Shown here: one piece after another, positions 47,404-58,500 of the stretch | Numbering within the stretch: the first letter of the stretch is position 1 | Layout: each line of letters begins with the position of its first letter | DNA from: Nectonema munidae | Taxonomy: Eukaryota; Nematomorpha; Nectonematoida; Nectonematidae | DNA length: 64,000 bases | Assembly: GCA_030549495.1 (NCBI GenBank) | Contig: JAUIRK010000879.1 | Span: 558,001-622,000 of the forward strand | Direction of reading: 5' to 3' | Notes under the pieces: generated by a model | What the model saw: only the letters and a program-made list of their open reading frames with translations | The model's database searches: none | Told to the model about the DNA's origin: nothing | Made by a program: the position numbers and the translations under genes

Positions 47404-49090
47404 CAGGGTTTTGGAGTTGGGGGTTTCAGCTGGGAGTCGCATTTCTAAGAGTACTATGGGTCGAAGTCGAAATTTTTTGTCTGACTCCGACTCCTCAAGT
47501 GCAATAAAATTATTTTTTTAACTTTCCACTGACAATAAACGTCAAGAAGAGAATCTCACTCCTGGAATGTTCTTGACAGAGTGGAAAATGTTAGAGCAGT
47601 CCTTATCCAGGCGTGGTGGTTTGCTTGCAGAAATAATGTGTGAGTCAATGCGTCAAAGAGAAGTACAACTGCTTAATAATAAAATTCTGCTTGCTGGAGT
47701 ATATGTAGACCCAGTGAATAGAGTGTTGTTATCTGAAACCCAGAGAGATGAAGCAAAATCAGCACTTTGTGACCTTGCTGTCTGTCAGGATTTTGGGCTT
47801 AAATGCAAAGGCATCTACTGAAGATGCAGACACTATTTCAATCACAGACTCAGAGGGAACCTGCGATGAAGAGGATTTTGAAAAGTTACTGAATCAAGAA
47901 GATCATAAAGCAAGGTCAAAGCAGCGTAAGCTAGAGGAAACAGCTAAAACTCCATCTTCAGTGAATAGAGACTTAGCCAGTTTCAAGCTAGACTTCCATG
48001 CTGCATTACATCAAGTAGAGCAAATAGGTAAAATTCAAAGTTGAATATTCATGAAGCTATAAAGCAGCGCTTCTTAAAGTTTTTCATTTGCCGACCCATT
48101 TTACGTACGACACAAACACCCGCGACCCAACATGTAAAAAAAATAAGACGGATAATAAAAAAGAATATTTATTTAACTTTGATTCAAGAAATGAAAATGC
48201 TTTTTTTTGGTTTACAAAAGAAACATGTTATTTATTACAATGTTTTAATTTGACAAAGAAGTTACAATTGATGAGAATGTTGCGTTTGAAGTTTTCTTGA
48301 AAGTTCTTCAAAATGGGGTTTTATTGTTGACAGACAACATCGCATGTCGTGCTCCGGTGATAAACGATTTTGATATTTATTTTTAACAGCCATAAGAGTT
48401 GAAAAACCAGTCTAACACAAATACGTTGTTGGAAAAGGAAGAAGGACGCCAAGCAAAGCAGACGATATCTAAAAAAACGCAGACGATTTATATTCAAGGT
48501 CATTGAAAAAAGCAGACGAAGATGAAATTACTTATGTTCCGAAATAGGAACATTGGCCGTAAATGGGTTAAGTGCTTTAAAATCCCCACTACTTCTTTTT
48601 CTTTATAAATCTATGTCCAGAAAGCACTCAAAGTTTCTGTTTTAAAATCACAGTCAAGAGCTTTGTCATTTTTATTTCAATTATTTGCTCTTCTAATTGG
48701 TAGATATCAGAAATTTCCTGAGGTGTAGATCTTCAATTTTCACATCAAATGGATTTCTTACCGTATTCATTTCTACTCGTATAATTAAGTTTTATTTTTG
48801 TTATTTCATGATTTTTTTATCTTCCCGTTTTTCTCATTGGCCCTTTGCGACCCAAAAAAAATTGTCAGGGGACCCAAATTTGGGTGGCGACTCAGGGTTG
48901 AAAACCGCTGCTATAAAGCATTGCCCTAAGATAGTGAAGGAGTCTCCTCTGTTGGCAGCAGCACTTCCTCCAATACAAGTGAGCGTTGGACGTCTGTTTT
49001 CAGCGCTAAGGTTAATTAGGACAGACCAAAGGGCTTCAATGAAAGAGAAACTCACTGAAGCCATCTTGTTTTTGAGAGCAAATTGTTAAA
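47404..49090 (+). pseudogene. hAT transposase remnant, split by a nonautonomous element
   Basis: Starts near a CAGGGTTTTGGAGTTGGG end. Coding pieces: MFLTEWKMLEQSLSRRGGLL, VQLLNNKILLAGVYVDPVNR, then a shift near 47790 to SITDSEGTCDEEDFEKLLNQ. After the insertion comes the C-terminal dimerisation block LAAALPPIQVSVGRLFSALR, LIRTDQRASMKEKLTEAILF, LRANC and a stop at 49087-49089. The catalytic middle is missing. Related to hAT families whose members reach high copy in invertebrates. Confidence 0.8.
48065..48910. mobile_element. 846-bp nonautonomous hAT element with perfect 8-bp target duplication
   Basis: Left end CAGCGCTTCTTAAAGTTTTT, right end reversed CAGCGGTTTTCAACCCTGAG; both carry GCCGACCC or GCGACCC blocks, the classic Charlie-like pattern. 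CTATAAAG flanks it at 48057-48064 and 48911-48918. Inside, 48535-48570 carries ATGTTCCGAAATAGGAACAT followed by GGGTTAA, which looks like a piggyBac-type end. Confidence 0.85.
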
Positions 49091-49094
49091 TTTT

Positions 49095-50218
49095 TATTTG
49101 CAAATTTCAATTGAGTAAGTCTATAGGTTCTTTAATTATTATGAATAATTAGAATAAGTTATTTAGTGTTTCTTCTACTCTTTAAATTCTTTTTTTGAAT
49201 TACTTTTTATTAGGGCACAAAAAACGGTAAAAACTTTTTAACAGTTTTTTTATAAAAGATTGAAAGTTCAAATTTCTTTATTTTAAGTTTTAGTGGAGTG
49301 TTTTAAGAGCAATAAAGTCAATTTTTAGGTTAAGTCAATAAGATTAATTTAAAAGTTTTGAGCTCAAATCAATATTATTAGTATTATTTCCAAATTTTTG
49401 GTTATGTTAAATTATAATTTGCATGCATAATGACCTGTTTTTAGCTTGAACAACCTTGTTTTCATGCATGAAAGGCGGAAAAACTTCATAGAAATTTTTT
49501 TTTATAAAAATATTCTTCAATGATGATGTATGTATGGTCTTTTTTTAATTATAATTTTATGTTAAATATAGGAACTTTAAATTTTTTCCGAAAGTAAAAA
49601 CAATATTTCTGATATCTAATTATTTTTATAACGAATTGCATATGCTAAAAGAATGTTGAGTCGTAGAATTAAATAAAATGTGTTTTTTCATTCAAAAATG
49701 ACATATGTCAATCAAAAGTGTGAAACTTTTCATGTTACAATCATTTATATGATTTAATTGCTTTACAATCACTAAAATGATAGTGTTTATGTTTAAAAGT
49801 TTGTTAAAATATATTTCCATCAAAAAGGGACGCAGCATCAATCAAAACTGCCCAAAAATGTTTTTATATCGTTATCTTATATCGTTCAAAAAGTTTTTTT
49901 TTGTTATATGCTCCCAAGTTAAAATTAATATTTTATTCTTTCATTTTGTAAAATATTTTAAATGTGTTTTTCGATTAAATGTAAGTACCAAGTTTAGTAT
50001 TTTAAAGTTTTGTCTTTTTAATTTTTAAACTAAGGATAAGTATTGATTCAGACTTGAAAAAACTTGTATTTTTTAATTTTATAAATAAATAAGTCGTTTT
50101 TTACTTGTTTTTTTTATAATTAATTTTGAACACTGATTGTCAAAGGGGTTAACAGTTTTTGAGCGGAATGATTATATTTTTCATATTTTTGATATGCTTT
50201 ATTTTTAACGATAACAGA
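49095..50218. other. Intergenic, upstream of DPH1
   Basis: AT-rich with no gene seen. TTTTTAACGATAACAG directly before the DPH1 ATG resembles a 3' splice site, so a 5' non-coding exon may lie in this region. Confidence 0.4.
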
Positions 50219-51409
50219 ATGCAAGTGATTAAGGCGGCTTCCCAAAGAAAGACGATAAAGTCTAAAAGAAATAAAATTCCCGAAGACATCTTAAACGATG
50301 AACGCCTTTCCATAGCCATAAGTGCACTTCCACCAAACTACAACTTTGAAATCAAAAAGTGTGTGTGGAAAGCTAGATGTTATGGCGCCAAGTGCATTGC
50401 TCTCCAGTTTCCCGAAGGCCTGTTGATGTATGCGTGTATCATCTCAGATATCCTGGAAGAATTCAGTGAGTGTGAGAGCACAATGATTTTAGCCGATGTT
50501 GCTTACGGTGCGTGCTGCATTGATGATTATTCCGCCAAAATTCTTGGAGCAGATTTTCTCATTCACTTTGGCCACAGTTGTTTGATTTCCATCAATGTCA
50601 CAACTGGCATCAAGCTACTCTACGTTTTTGTCGATATACAATACGATACGCAGCATTTTGTCGATAGTATTCTCCACAATTTCTCTCAAGATGACCAAGA
50701 TAAAAAGTTTGCAATATCTAGCACAATTCAATTTGCTTCTTCCTTACCAACTGTTTCTTCGGAACTTCTCAAAAGGGGAATATCATCCTACATTCCTCGG
50801 GAAATGCCGTTATCGCCAGGCGAGGTTTTAGGCTGCACTGCTCCCAAACTAGACCGAGACACGACAAAAGCGCTGATATTTATTGCTGATGGACGCTTCC
50901 ATCTTGAAGCTCTGATGATATCAAATCCTTCAATCCCGGCCTACTTGTATGATCCGTACAGCAAGACCCTAACTAAAGAAACTTATGATTATTCTCTTAT
51001 GATGAAAAATCGATTCAGTGTCATTGAAAAGTGCCGAAATGCTAAAACCTTTGGTATCATTCTCAGTACTTTAGGAAGGCAAGGCTCTTCCCATGTCTTA
51101 GACTATATCTGTGGCAGACTTGAAAAATTGAATAAGACTTATGTAATTGTTTTGATATCAGAAATATCTCCACAAAAACTAAAGCTTTTTGACAATGATA
51201 TCGACGCATGGATTCAGATTGCGTGTCCTAGATTGTCTATTGACTGGGGCTTAGAATTTGATAGGCCATTTTTAACGCCATATGAAGCTGGAGTCGTTTT
51301 GAATGAAATTGACTGGAAAGCAGATTACCCTATGGATTTTTACTCAAATAAAAGTCTTGGTCCTTGGACTCCTAACAACAAATTTCACATCAATATTTCC
51401 AAAGAGTGA
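50219..51409 (+). CDS. DPH1: DPH1, diphthamide biosynthesis subunit 1
   Basis: 396 residues, no intron. With DPH2 it forms the Fe-S enzyme that transfers the 3-amino-3-carboxypropyl group of SAM to the target histidine of translation factor eEF2 in the cytosol. Family blocks: LPPNYNFEI, LQFPEGLLMYACIISDILEE, ADVAYGACCIDDYSAKILGA, DFLIHFGHSCL, LYVFVDI, SPGEVLGCTAP, DGRFHLE, AYLYDPYSK, LGRQGS, LLTPYEA-like FLTPYEAG, PMDFY and SLGPWT. The three cluster-binding cysteine positions are kept at about residues 99, 206 and 336 (GACC, LGCT, ACPRLSIDWG). The start is placed at 50219 because MQVIKAASQR precedes the conserved part; the open frame extends upstream but is intron-like. Slightly shorter at the C-terminus than the human protein (~440 aa), where the family is variable. 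Confidence 0.96.
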   Translation: MQVIKAASQRKTIKSKRNKIPEDILNDERLSIAISALPPNYNFEIKKCVWKARCYGAKCIALQFPEGLLMYACIISDILEEFSECESTMILADVAYGACCIDDYSAKILGADFLIHFGHSCLISINVTTGIKLLYVFVDIQYDTQHFVDSILHNFSQDDQDKKFAISSTIQFASSLPTVSSELLKRGISSYIPREMPLSPGEVLGCTAPKLDRDTTKALIFIADGRFHLEALMISNPSIPAYLYDPYSKTLTKETYDYSLMMKNRFSVIEKCRNAKTFGIILSTLGRQGSSHVLDYICGRLEKLNKTYVIVLISEISPQKLKLFDNDIDAWIQIACPRLSIDWGLEFDRPFLTPYEAGVVLNEIDWKADYPMDFYSNKSLGPWTPNNKFHINISKE

Positions 51410-52240
51410 TTTATATTTATTTTCCCAGTTGTTATATTCAAAATTTGTTAAAAAATTAAAAGATGTTTCTTTGTTAAAGTTGTATATAAAACAATAAGTT
51501 ATCCTTTTTCTTATATCATCATAATTGTTGCTTTTCAGCATGCTAATTATTGTGGCTAATTACAACCTTTTTTTTTGAAAGTTTAACATTCATATTTGCT
51601 TAGCAATTATTGAATGAGTGATATTTTTCGTGCTCAAATTATGGGGCCTTAATATTTAAAAAAAAAAGTGAAGTGGTCGTACCCAATGACTAGGATATAT
51701 GTTTATTAGCGATGTACTGATCTCCATTTTATTTTATCACTACAGGAGCTTGGGGACTCAGAGAAGACGCGGCAATGGACAGAGCGAAGTGGAGACAGCG
51801 GATCTCCGCCACCGACCCCCAACTTGGGGATAAGGTGTAGGCAAAGAGAAGAAGACCGATAAAAAAGTTAAAAGTCTAAAATTTTGGTGTAAAACATGAA
51901 CTTTTCTACCATTGTTCCTTCTAATGAGAAGGTAAAACAAAATAGACATACTATGCTATAAAGTAGGAATATAGAAATTCCAAAGTTGAGAAGAGGACTC
52001 AAAAATGAAGGAAAATTAGCTCATGTTATTTGTGAACGATCCCTTGACCCCCAATCAGGACATGACAGCTTAAACGCTTTTTTTATTAAAGATTTTAGCT
52101 TACAATTTACCTTCAATTTCAACTTGTAGACCTATTGTTAATGAACTTGATGACGAAAACTTTTCTACTGTCAAATCAATTGTTATTTATCAAAGAAAAA
52201 TTTCTTAGCCCTATTAGTACTGGGGGCGTAAAACGATCCC
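51410..52240. other. Intergenic, with a small LINE-like remnant
   Basis: At 51745-51835 the plus strand reads AWGLREDAAMDRAKWRQRIS and ATDPQLGDKV, resembling the extreme C-terminus of LINE ORF2 proteins (REDA..R..WR). The rest is AT-rich. The short frames overlapping the DPH1 3' end are by-products. Confidence 0.45.
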
Positions 52241-52245
52241 TCTCC

Positions 52246-53035
52246 TAGAGATGTATCGGATATTCGGATCATCCGTAAAAAATTTACATCTTCATCCGCG
52301 GATTTTTTTCATGCTAACATCGGCATCCGCAATTTAAAATCTTTACATTCTAATTTTTGCATTATAGCTACTTTTCTCGATCCAAAACTTTCCTTTTGAA
52401 TTTATATGATGAGGATAAGATTGGTAATAATAGTAGCATAGAAGTAAAAAGCTGCAAAAAATGAAGAACAGTGATAATGAAGTGTATACCTCTTTGAATG
52501 AAGCTATGCACTGTATTCTAAACTCTAGCAGTGAAGAAAACGTGAACAAAAATGAAGTATAAAAAAGAAAAAAGAATTGATTCATATAATTGCTTAGATT
52601 GGTGGAAAACTAAAAAAGAAGAATTTCCATTTTTATCAAAAATTGCATGTCATTATTACCTTACCTGTCCTCCTAGCACTGTTCAAAGCGAGCAGCTCTT
52701 TACCAGCGCCGAAAATATTTATACTGACAAAAGAAAGAGATTACTAGGGGAAAAAGTAGAAAAACTGTTATTTCATAAAAAAAAAACTTACCGGTAATTA
52801 ATTATGATTATTTTAAATAAATTTTTCTAATTATTGTGATTTCGTTTTTTTTTCATTTGTCGATTAATAAAACAGTAAAAAAGAGATTAAAATGGTACTG
52901 TAAAATATAAAACAATTTTTTAAAAATATTTTATATCCGCATAAAAATTTTTTTTGGATATCCGCACCCGCTAGGATATCAAATCTAATATCCGGATCCT
53001 CGGATGTAAAAAAATTCACATCCTATACATCTCTA
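52246..53035 (+). mobile_element. Small hAT element with transposase C-terminal remnant
   Basis: Ends TAGAGATGTATCGGATATTC and ...ATCCTATACATCTCTA are inverted. Inside, 52552-52797 encodes DSYNCLDWWKTKKEEFPFLS, KIACHYYLTCPPSTVQSEQL and FTSAENIYTDKRKRLLGEKV, the hAT C-terminal dimerisation domain (ZBED4-like). The flanks CCCTCTCC and CCCTCTCA may be a worn target duplication. The 5' coding half is gone. Confidence 0.75.
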
Positions 53036-53800
53036 CCCCCCTCTCATTAAAATATTTATTGTACAAAATTGACTAAAGCATTTTCATGTTAGTTGAATGA
53101 TCCTCTCATGTCAAAAACTGTCAATCAAAATCAAAAATTAAAATTTCTCAACAAAATTTTGACATTGTCTGTTATAACTTAGCGTCTATTTTATATACTC
53201 CCTTGGAACTTTATATAATTATATACAGTTTTGAACGCATAACACTTTGTATATTTAATTTTTTCAATAATCATGGCTACTTTTTAGAAATGTCAATCAA
53301 AATTTTGATTGATCAGAAATATATCTAATGAAATATTCCTTCAAATTTTACATAAAATATATGTTTTTTTACTAAAAAGGCCATGCTGGTTTCATTTCTG
53401 AACTCAGATTTTGCATTTAGAGGTTTTAAAATGTCTAAAAGTGCCAATCAAATGTTCGGTTGTCTAATAACTACAGAAATATTTTTGAAATTTAAATAAA
53501 ATACCTGTTTTTATACCAAATTGATAGTGCTGGTTTCATTTTTGGACTCAGTTTTTGCATTTAGGGTTTGAAAATATCTGAAAGCTTCGATTAGATTCGC
53601 GGTTTACGTATAAAAACTGTCTCCAAAAATATTTTTAAAATTTTAAATGAAATATCTGTTTTTATACCAAATCGATAATTCTTATTTTATTTCTGTACTC
53701 CCATTTTGCTTAATGTGGTTAAAAATATCTGGAAGTGTCAATTAAATTAGTGATGTATGTCTGAAAATCAATTCTGTAAAAAAATTCCAAAAAATTGTTA
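53036..53800 (-). repeat. Dispersed repeat with ~150-bp units (copy B, inverted)
   Basis: Reverse complement of copy A: the tail first (TTGAATGATCCTCTCATGTC, AAAAACTGTCAATCAAAATC), the palindrome TCAATCAAAATTTTGATTGA near 53293-53312, then units with TGTTTTTATACCAAAT spaced ~151 bp. The hAT at 52246 abuts or interrupts its end. Confidence 0.7.
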
Positions 53801-55440
53801 CATAGTAAAAATATAATTTTTTTTAAATATATTTTGTCCATATAATACTTTCTTCAATCATGTTGAGTATGAAATATTTATTTTAAAAAAAGAAACGTAT
53901 AAAATCTTTTGTAAATTAGTATGAGCGGAGAATGAAAACTAATTGAAAAGAGAACGTGTGATCAAAAGAAATCATTTTAAAAAGAAGTGGTGTGATGATC
54001 TAATATTGGGTGCTTCAAAAAAGATTTTGACCGTGAAAAAGAAGTTCCTCTTTTGGAGATAAAAAGTCTTTATTTTGAATAGGTGTGAGTTATCAAAACT
54101 GTTTCAAGATGCCAATATGTGGAGATTTAGTCACTAGCAATTTAAATTGAATTTGTCCATCTTTTTCCTTTTGCGTGAGAGCAAGAGTCTTTTAGAATTT
54201 AGATGAAGAAGGTGGAAAACTTTTTGTAATTGAACAATTGAACATCATCACGATTGATTTCATCAGAAAAAAATTTTGAACTGGGATTGGTTGGCAAATA
54301 TTCAGACTGAATATATCTATTCATATCACCTATACCCCTCTTGCTTTTTTTTACATGTTGATAACTTTTTTGTTTTTCTTTTAAATCAGATAAAATTTTA
54401 AAATAATGGATTTTTTTTGTATTCTTATCTATATTTAAAATTTCAGCAAAATTCAATATTTTATGTGAACGATATTCGCAGTATCTTGTCAAAGCAATCT
54501 CGGCATATTTTAATGCCTTCAGAGCTTTAATAAGCTCCTAATAATAATAATAGTTGCTGCTAATTTTATAGTCAACTGAATGAGCCAGTTTTTTGAGAAG
54601 GAATTTTCTGAGACCGATTTTTCCCATTTTTTTCTTCGAAAATCATTTACAATTTTTGTATACAATGTTATATCTCAAATAAATCTTGAGTGCTCTTTTT
54701 GAGGAGGACATGATACACTTTAAAATTCAATGTGGGTTTGAGACGGAGTTTTCTGAGAGGTATTTTTCCTAGCACCTTTAAAAATAGAAGTCGTCCTTGA
54801 AATAGATTTGCCCGTACTCGGATATCATTGACGTATATAAGAAAGTGATTTGTAGAGATTTAAAAAGTATACTGCATAATGAAAATTACTTCTTGTACTA
54901 CTGAATCACACTTGTGCACGGAAACTATTATATAGTATTTAAAATAACAAAAACGGAGAAAGAAAGTTAGTCAGGCATATTGAGTTCATTTAAGTTCGGT
55001 TAAAACTGACCGTATTTGTTGAATCTAAATGCCTACTTTATTCATCTTAAAATTTTGTCTCAGAACACTCGCTTATTTAAATTTGAAATAAAGAAAATGT
55101 GCACTTTCCAAGCTTCTTGGCGTAATAACTGCCAAAAAAATTTTGCATTCCTGACTTTGTATATTCAGCATGTTTCTGACATATTTGAAATATCATTTTG
55201 GTATTGCTCCAATGTATGCATTTATGATTTAAACGCGATCATTATGCATATTTGCTAAAGAGAATTTTAATTTCGTTTAGGCAATGTTGACACTCATTTT
55301 GCCTAGCAATACGCATAAAATTCATCCATTTAATATTGCAAAGTAGAACAAATGATATTTGCAATATTTACAATTTTGGCATTTTGTTTGTTGAGCAATT
55401 CACAGAATGAGGGTGTTTAGAGTAAACAACGTGAGCACAG
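53801..55440. other. Intergenic around the unidentified exon
   Basis: Apart from 54199-54545, I see no gene. The plus-strand frame at 55016-55258 has no supporting features. Confidence 0.4.
54199..54545 (-). CDS. Unidentified exon-like reading frame
   Basis: Minus strand, after TATTATTAG at the 5' side, reads ELIKALKALKYAEIALTRYC, EYRSHKILNFAEILNIDKNT, KKIHYFKILSDLKEKQKSYQ and on to a stop at 54199. It is charged, lysine-rich, has balanced amino-acid use and no low-complexity runs. I do not recognise it. It could be the last exon of an unknown gene or a transposon piece. Confidence 0.3.
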
Positions 55441-55449
55441 ATGAAACAA

Positions 55450-55457
55450 TATAAATA
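55450..55457 (+). promoter_or_regulatory. TATA box of the peritrophin gene
   Basis: TATAAATA 58 bp before the ATG at 55515, with TCAACA-type sequence about 45 bp further on. The spacing fits a Pol II core promoter with a very short 5' UTR. Confidence 0.6.
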
Positions 55458-55514
55458 GTGAATGGTCGAATTGGTATTTTTAATTTATCCTTTAGTCAAC
55501 AGAACACTGTCGAA

Positions 55515-55563
55515 ATGAATTTTCAAAAAAGACTCTTTTATTTGCTGCTCGTTTTAGCCATAG
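55515..55563 (+). CDS. Peritrophin exon 1 (signal peptide)
   Basis: ATG in CGAAATGA context; MNFQKRLFYLLLVLAI plus the first base of the next codon; donor g|gtaaaag. Confidence 0.88.
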
Positions 55564-58500
55564 GTAAAAGGGGGATCAACGTTTTAAAATGTTGTATATA
55601 TCATTTTTCATTTTAGCTTTTTTACAAATATCAAGTAATTTTCTCATTAATTTTGATATAACGAAGCACTCTCTCTCTCACTTAAATTATTTTAATGAAT
55701 TTTAGCCACTTTCACTACATTAAGTGTTTTGACTCGATAAAGTCTGATCGGGGAGTTATCTTAAAAAAAAATTTTTTTTAAAAAAATTTAGAAAAGTGTC
55801 AAGTTAACAAATGAATTTAAAAAAAAAGTTAAGTATGAGGGGAAAATTGAAAGCTAAAGCCTTTTTTTGTGGCATTGAATCTAAAATTTTATCTGGAAAA
55901 AAAGTACTCAAATTTTTTATTTCCAGGGACCATATGTCTTTTCGACGAACTGTCTGATGACTAAGTGAGCCGGCACGAAACATGGGGTCACGATGTACAG
56001 TCAAGTTACATTTATCCGTTCTATGTTAAAGCAGTTTTTCGTTAGTGCATAGGAACTATTTCAACGCGTCTTAAAATGCTTCCGCAATCCCACTATTCAA
56101 ACTTCTGTCTGCGAAGACTGTTTTGGGGAAAAAACACGCTATTCCCCATTGTTGTGGATTCATTTAAACCTACCCCTCAACTAAGCATATTGCCCGAAGA
56201 TGAGATAAATATTTCTTCATACTAGATCAGTTTACAGGGCTTTGGAGCTGGATCTGGAGGATTTGTCTACATTGAGCCGGAGCTCGAGTCTGAAAGATTA
56301 AAAATATAGCGCTTTTGTCTTGCTCCAGGCAACTTAAATACACAGTTTTTTCGGAAGGATATATAGTCAAAATCAGAACTAAATTAAAAATCAGAACTGT
56401 ATTAAAAAATCTTATCCAGGTTTTTTTTAAATATTTTATCTTTCAATTTATTATTATTAATTATAAAATATTTTCTGACGAGTGTAAAGGTAAGTTGTTA
56501 GCGTATCATAGGTGTCTTTTCATTGCCGAAGCCCTAATACACTCCAATGCCTAGATATAAACAAACTGCAATCGATAAAAAATTGAATGAAAGATTTCTA
56601 GTTTCTGATCCAACTCTTCAATCAACCAGTCCAACCCAGTCTACTTATTGAAAAGGGTAAAGTTATTTTATTAGATGTATTCATTATTAGAATGATACCT
56701 AATAGAATTTTTAAAATATTTAAATTTTTCGCTTCAATATCATTAGAAATAAATAATATAATTGGAATCCAAATAATATATATTATATACGTAGTATAGC
56801 TACACTCATTTTTTATTAATGATTAAAAGTTTAAAGAGCCAGAGACTAAAATATTTCTGGTCCGGAGCTGGAGCCAGACAATTTTTTTCTGCCTCCGAAA
56901 CCTTGTTTGCACAATCGAGCCCCAACTAACGCAGTTTTCCTCAAACTTTTCTATTTCTTGTTGGCACACTTTCCTCACGCGGCAAACATATTTTCTTTAC
57001 GATTTAGATAAACATGGGTCAAACGCGCCCGGCCTTCTTGTTTTCACAAATACTCTTTTGTTTATGATATTTTTATATTTTGTACATTTAGCGTATCTAT
57101 AACCTTTAAATTAATGATTTCTTGTGCGTATATGTAAGTAGAAATATTTTTTATATTGCCAGAAATATTAAAGTTCCGCAATTTACTACAAAAAAAAAGA
57201 GAGCGTCTTTTCACCTAAAACAACATTTAAAAAACATCATAGGTAGCAACAGAAACTATTTAAATCAAAATTATCAGTGAAATTCAACAAAAAATTATAA
57301 TTAATCAATTGAGTTCAAAAGAAAAGGATATTAAAAGTTAGTAAAGCCTAAAGCAAGAGCTAGTACATTACATACTAAAATATTATGTTCATGATAAAAT
57401 ATATATAAAAAAGAAAAAAAACAATTTAATAAAACTACAAATAAAACTAGTTTTTAGGTGTTTTTTGAATGTGTTTTGGGTGAAAAGGCGCGCTGCAAAA
57501 AAAAGGTTTTCTTTATTTGTTTGAAGCTTTTTCAAAGTTCAATAATTAATGAACAAACACTTACTATTATTTAATTGTAGTAAAGTAAGTTTAATTTATT
57601 TTTACTACATTTCACACAAATAATATGTTTTTGTGAGTGCTCACTGCTTATTGGGTCTATTAGACCCATGTTTACCTGCAACGTAATGCTAAAAGTTTTT
57701 AGGTCGTTGCCGAAAAAAAAATAATAACTTTGACAAAAATATTTTTTGAAGGATTTAAATACAAGTAGAATGAGGCATTTTAAAAGTTTCAAAACTATAT
57801 ATATAATTTATGACAAAAAAATCTTCATTTTTAAAGTTTCTCGGCTCTGATAGACCCATGTTTGCCTGATGAGGGTTTAATTTGTACAAAATTTAAATCA
57901 CGCCTTATCACCATACAATTACTTTCAATCGGGCTTCGAAGCCGCCTCAAAATTATTGTCTTTGGAGCAAATTTTTTTTTCCATGGCTCCGGCTCCAGCT
58001 CTGGTGTAAATGCTAATACTATGTTGGGTTTGAGATATCAAAGCACTTTCAGCCGTAAGGCTATATGCGCTCGCATTATGCTTAAGATAATCATAGTTTT
58101 TGTGAATTTGTTTTTAGAGTTGGGAGCCTCGGGGATCTTCAACTGTTAAGCTGAGAGGTACACCCTAACAACCATTGAGGCTCAAATACATATACTATAT
58201 CAGTTTTAAATTATAAATTTTTTTAATTCATGTATTTATGTTAAATTTTTTGATGGATAAAATGTTTTTAAAATTTATTTATATAAGTTTGATCTTAAAA
58301 ATAGATTCATTGCTTCAACAATATCTTCTTTCATACTAGCGCGTAGATGGGATTTTAAAATTTTCAGAGCCAAACTGTTAGACTTTAGATACATCATGAA
58401 ATGGCTTGGAGGCAGATATGGGGAGCCCCATTTTGTTATTTGTGACTCTGACTCCTAGTAGAAAAAATTGTGCAGCTCCAGCTCTGAAGCCCTGCTTTCA

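Noticed and set aside
50159-50218. Upstream extension of DPH1 adding a hydrophobic leader
   Set aside because: It would need a non-ATG or weak start, gives a signal-like leader unsuited to a cytosolic enzyme, and looks like intron sequence ending in AACAG.
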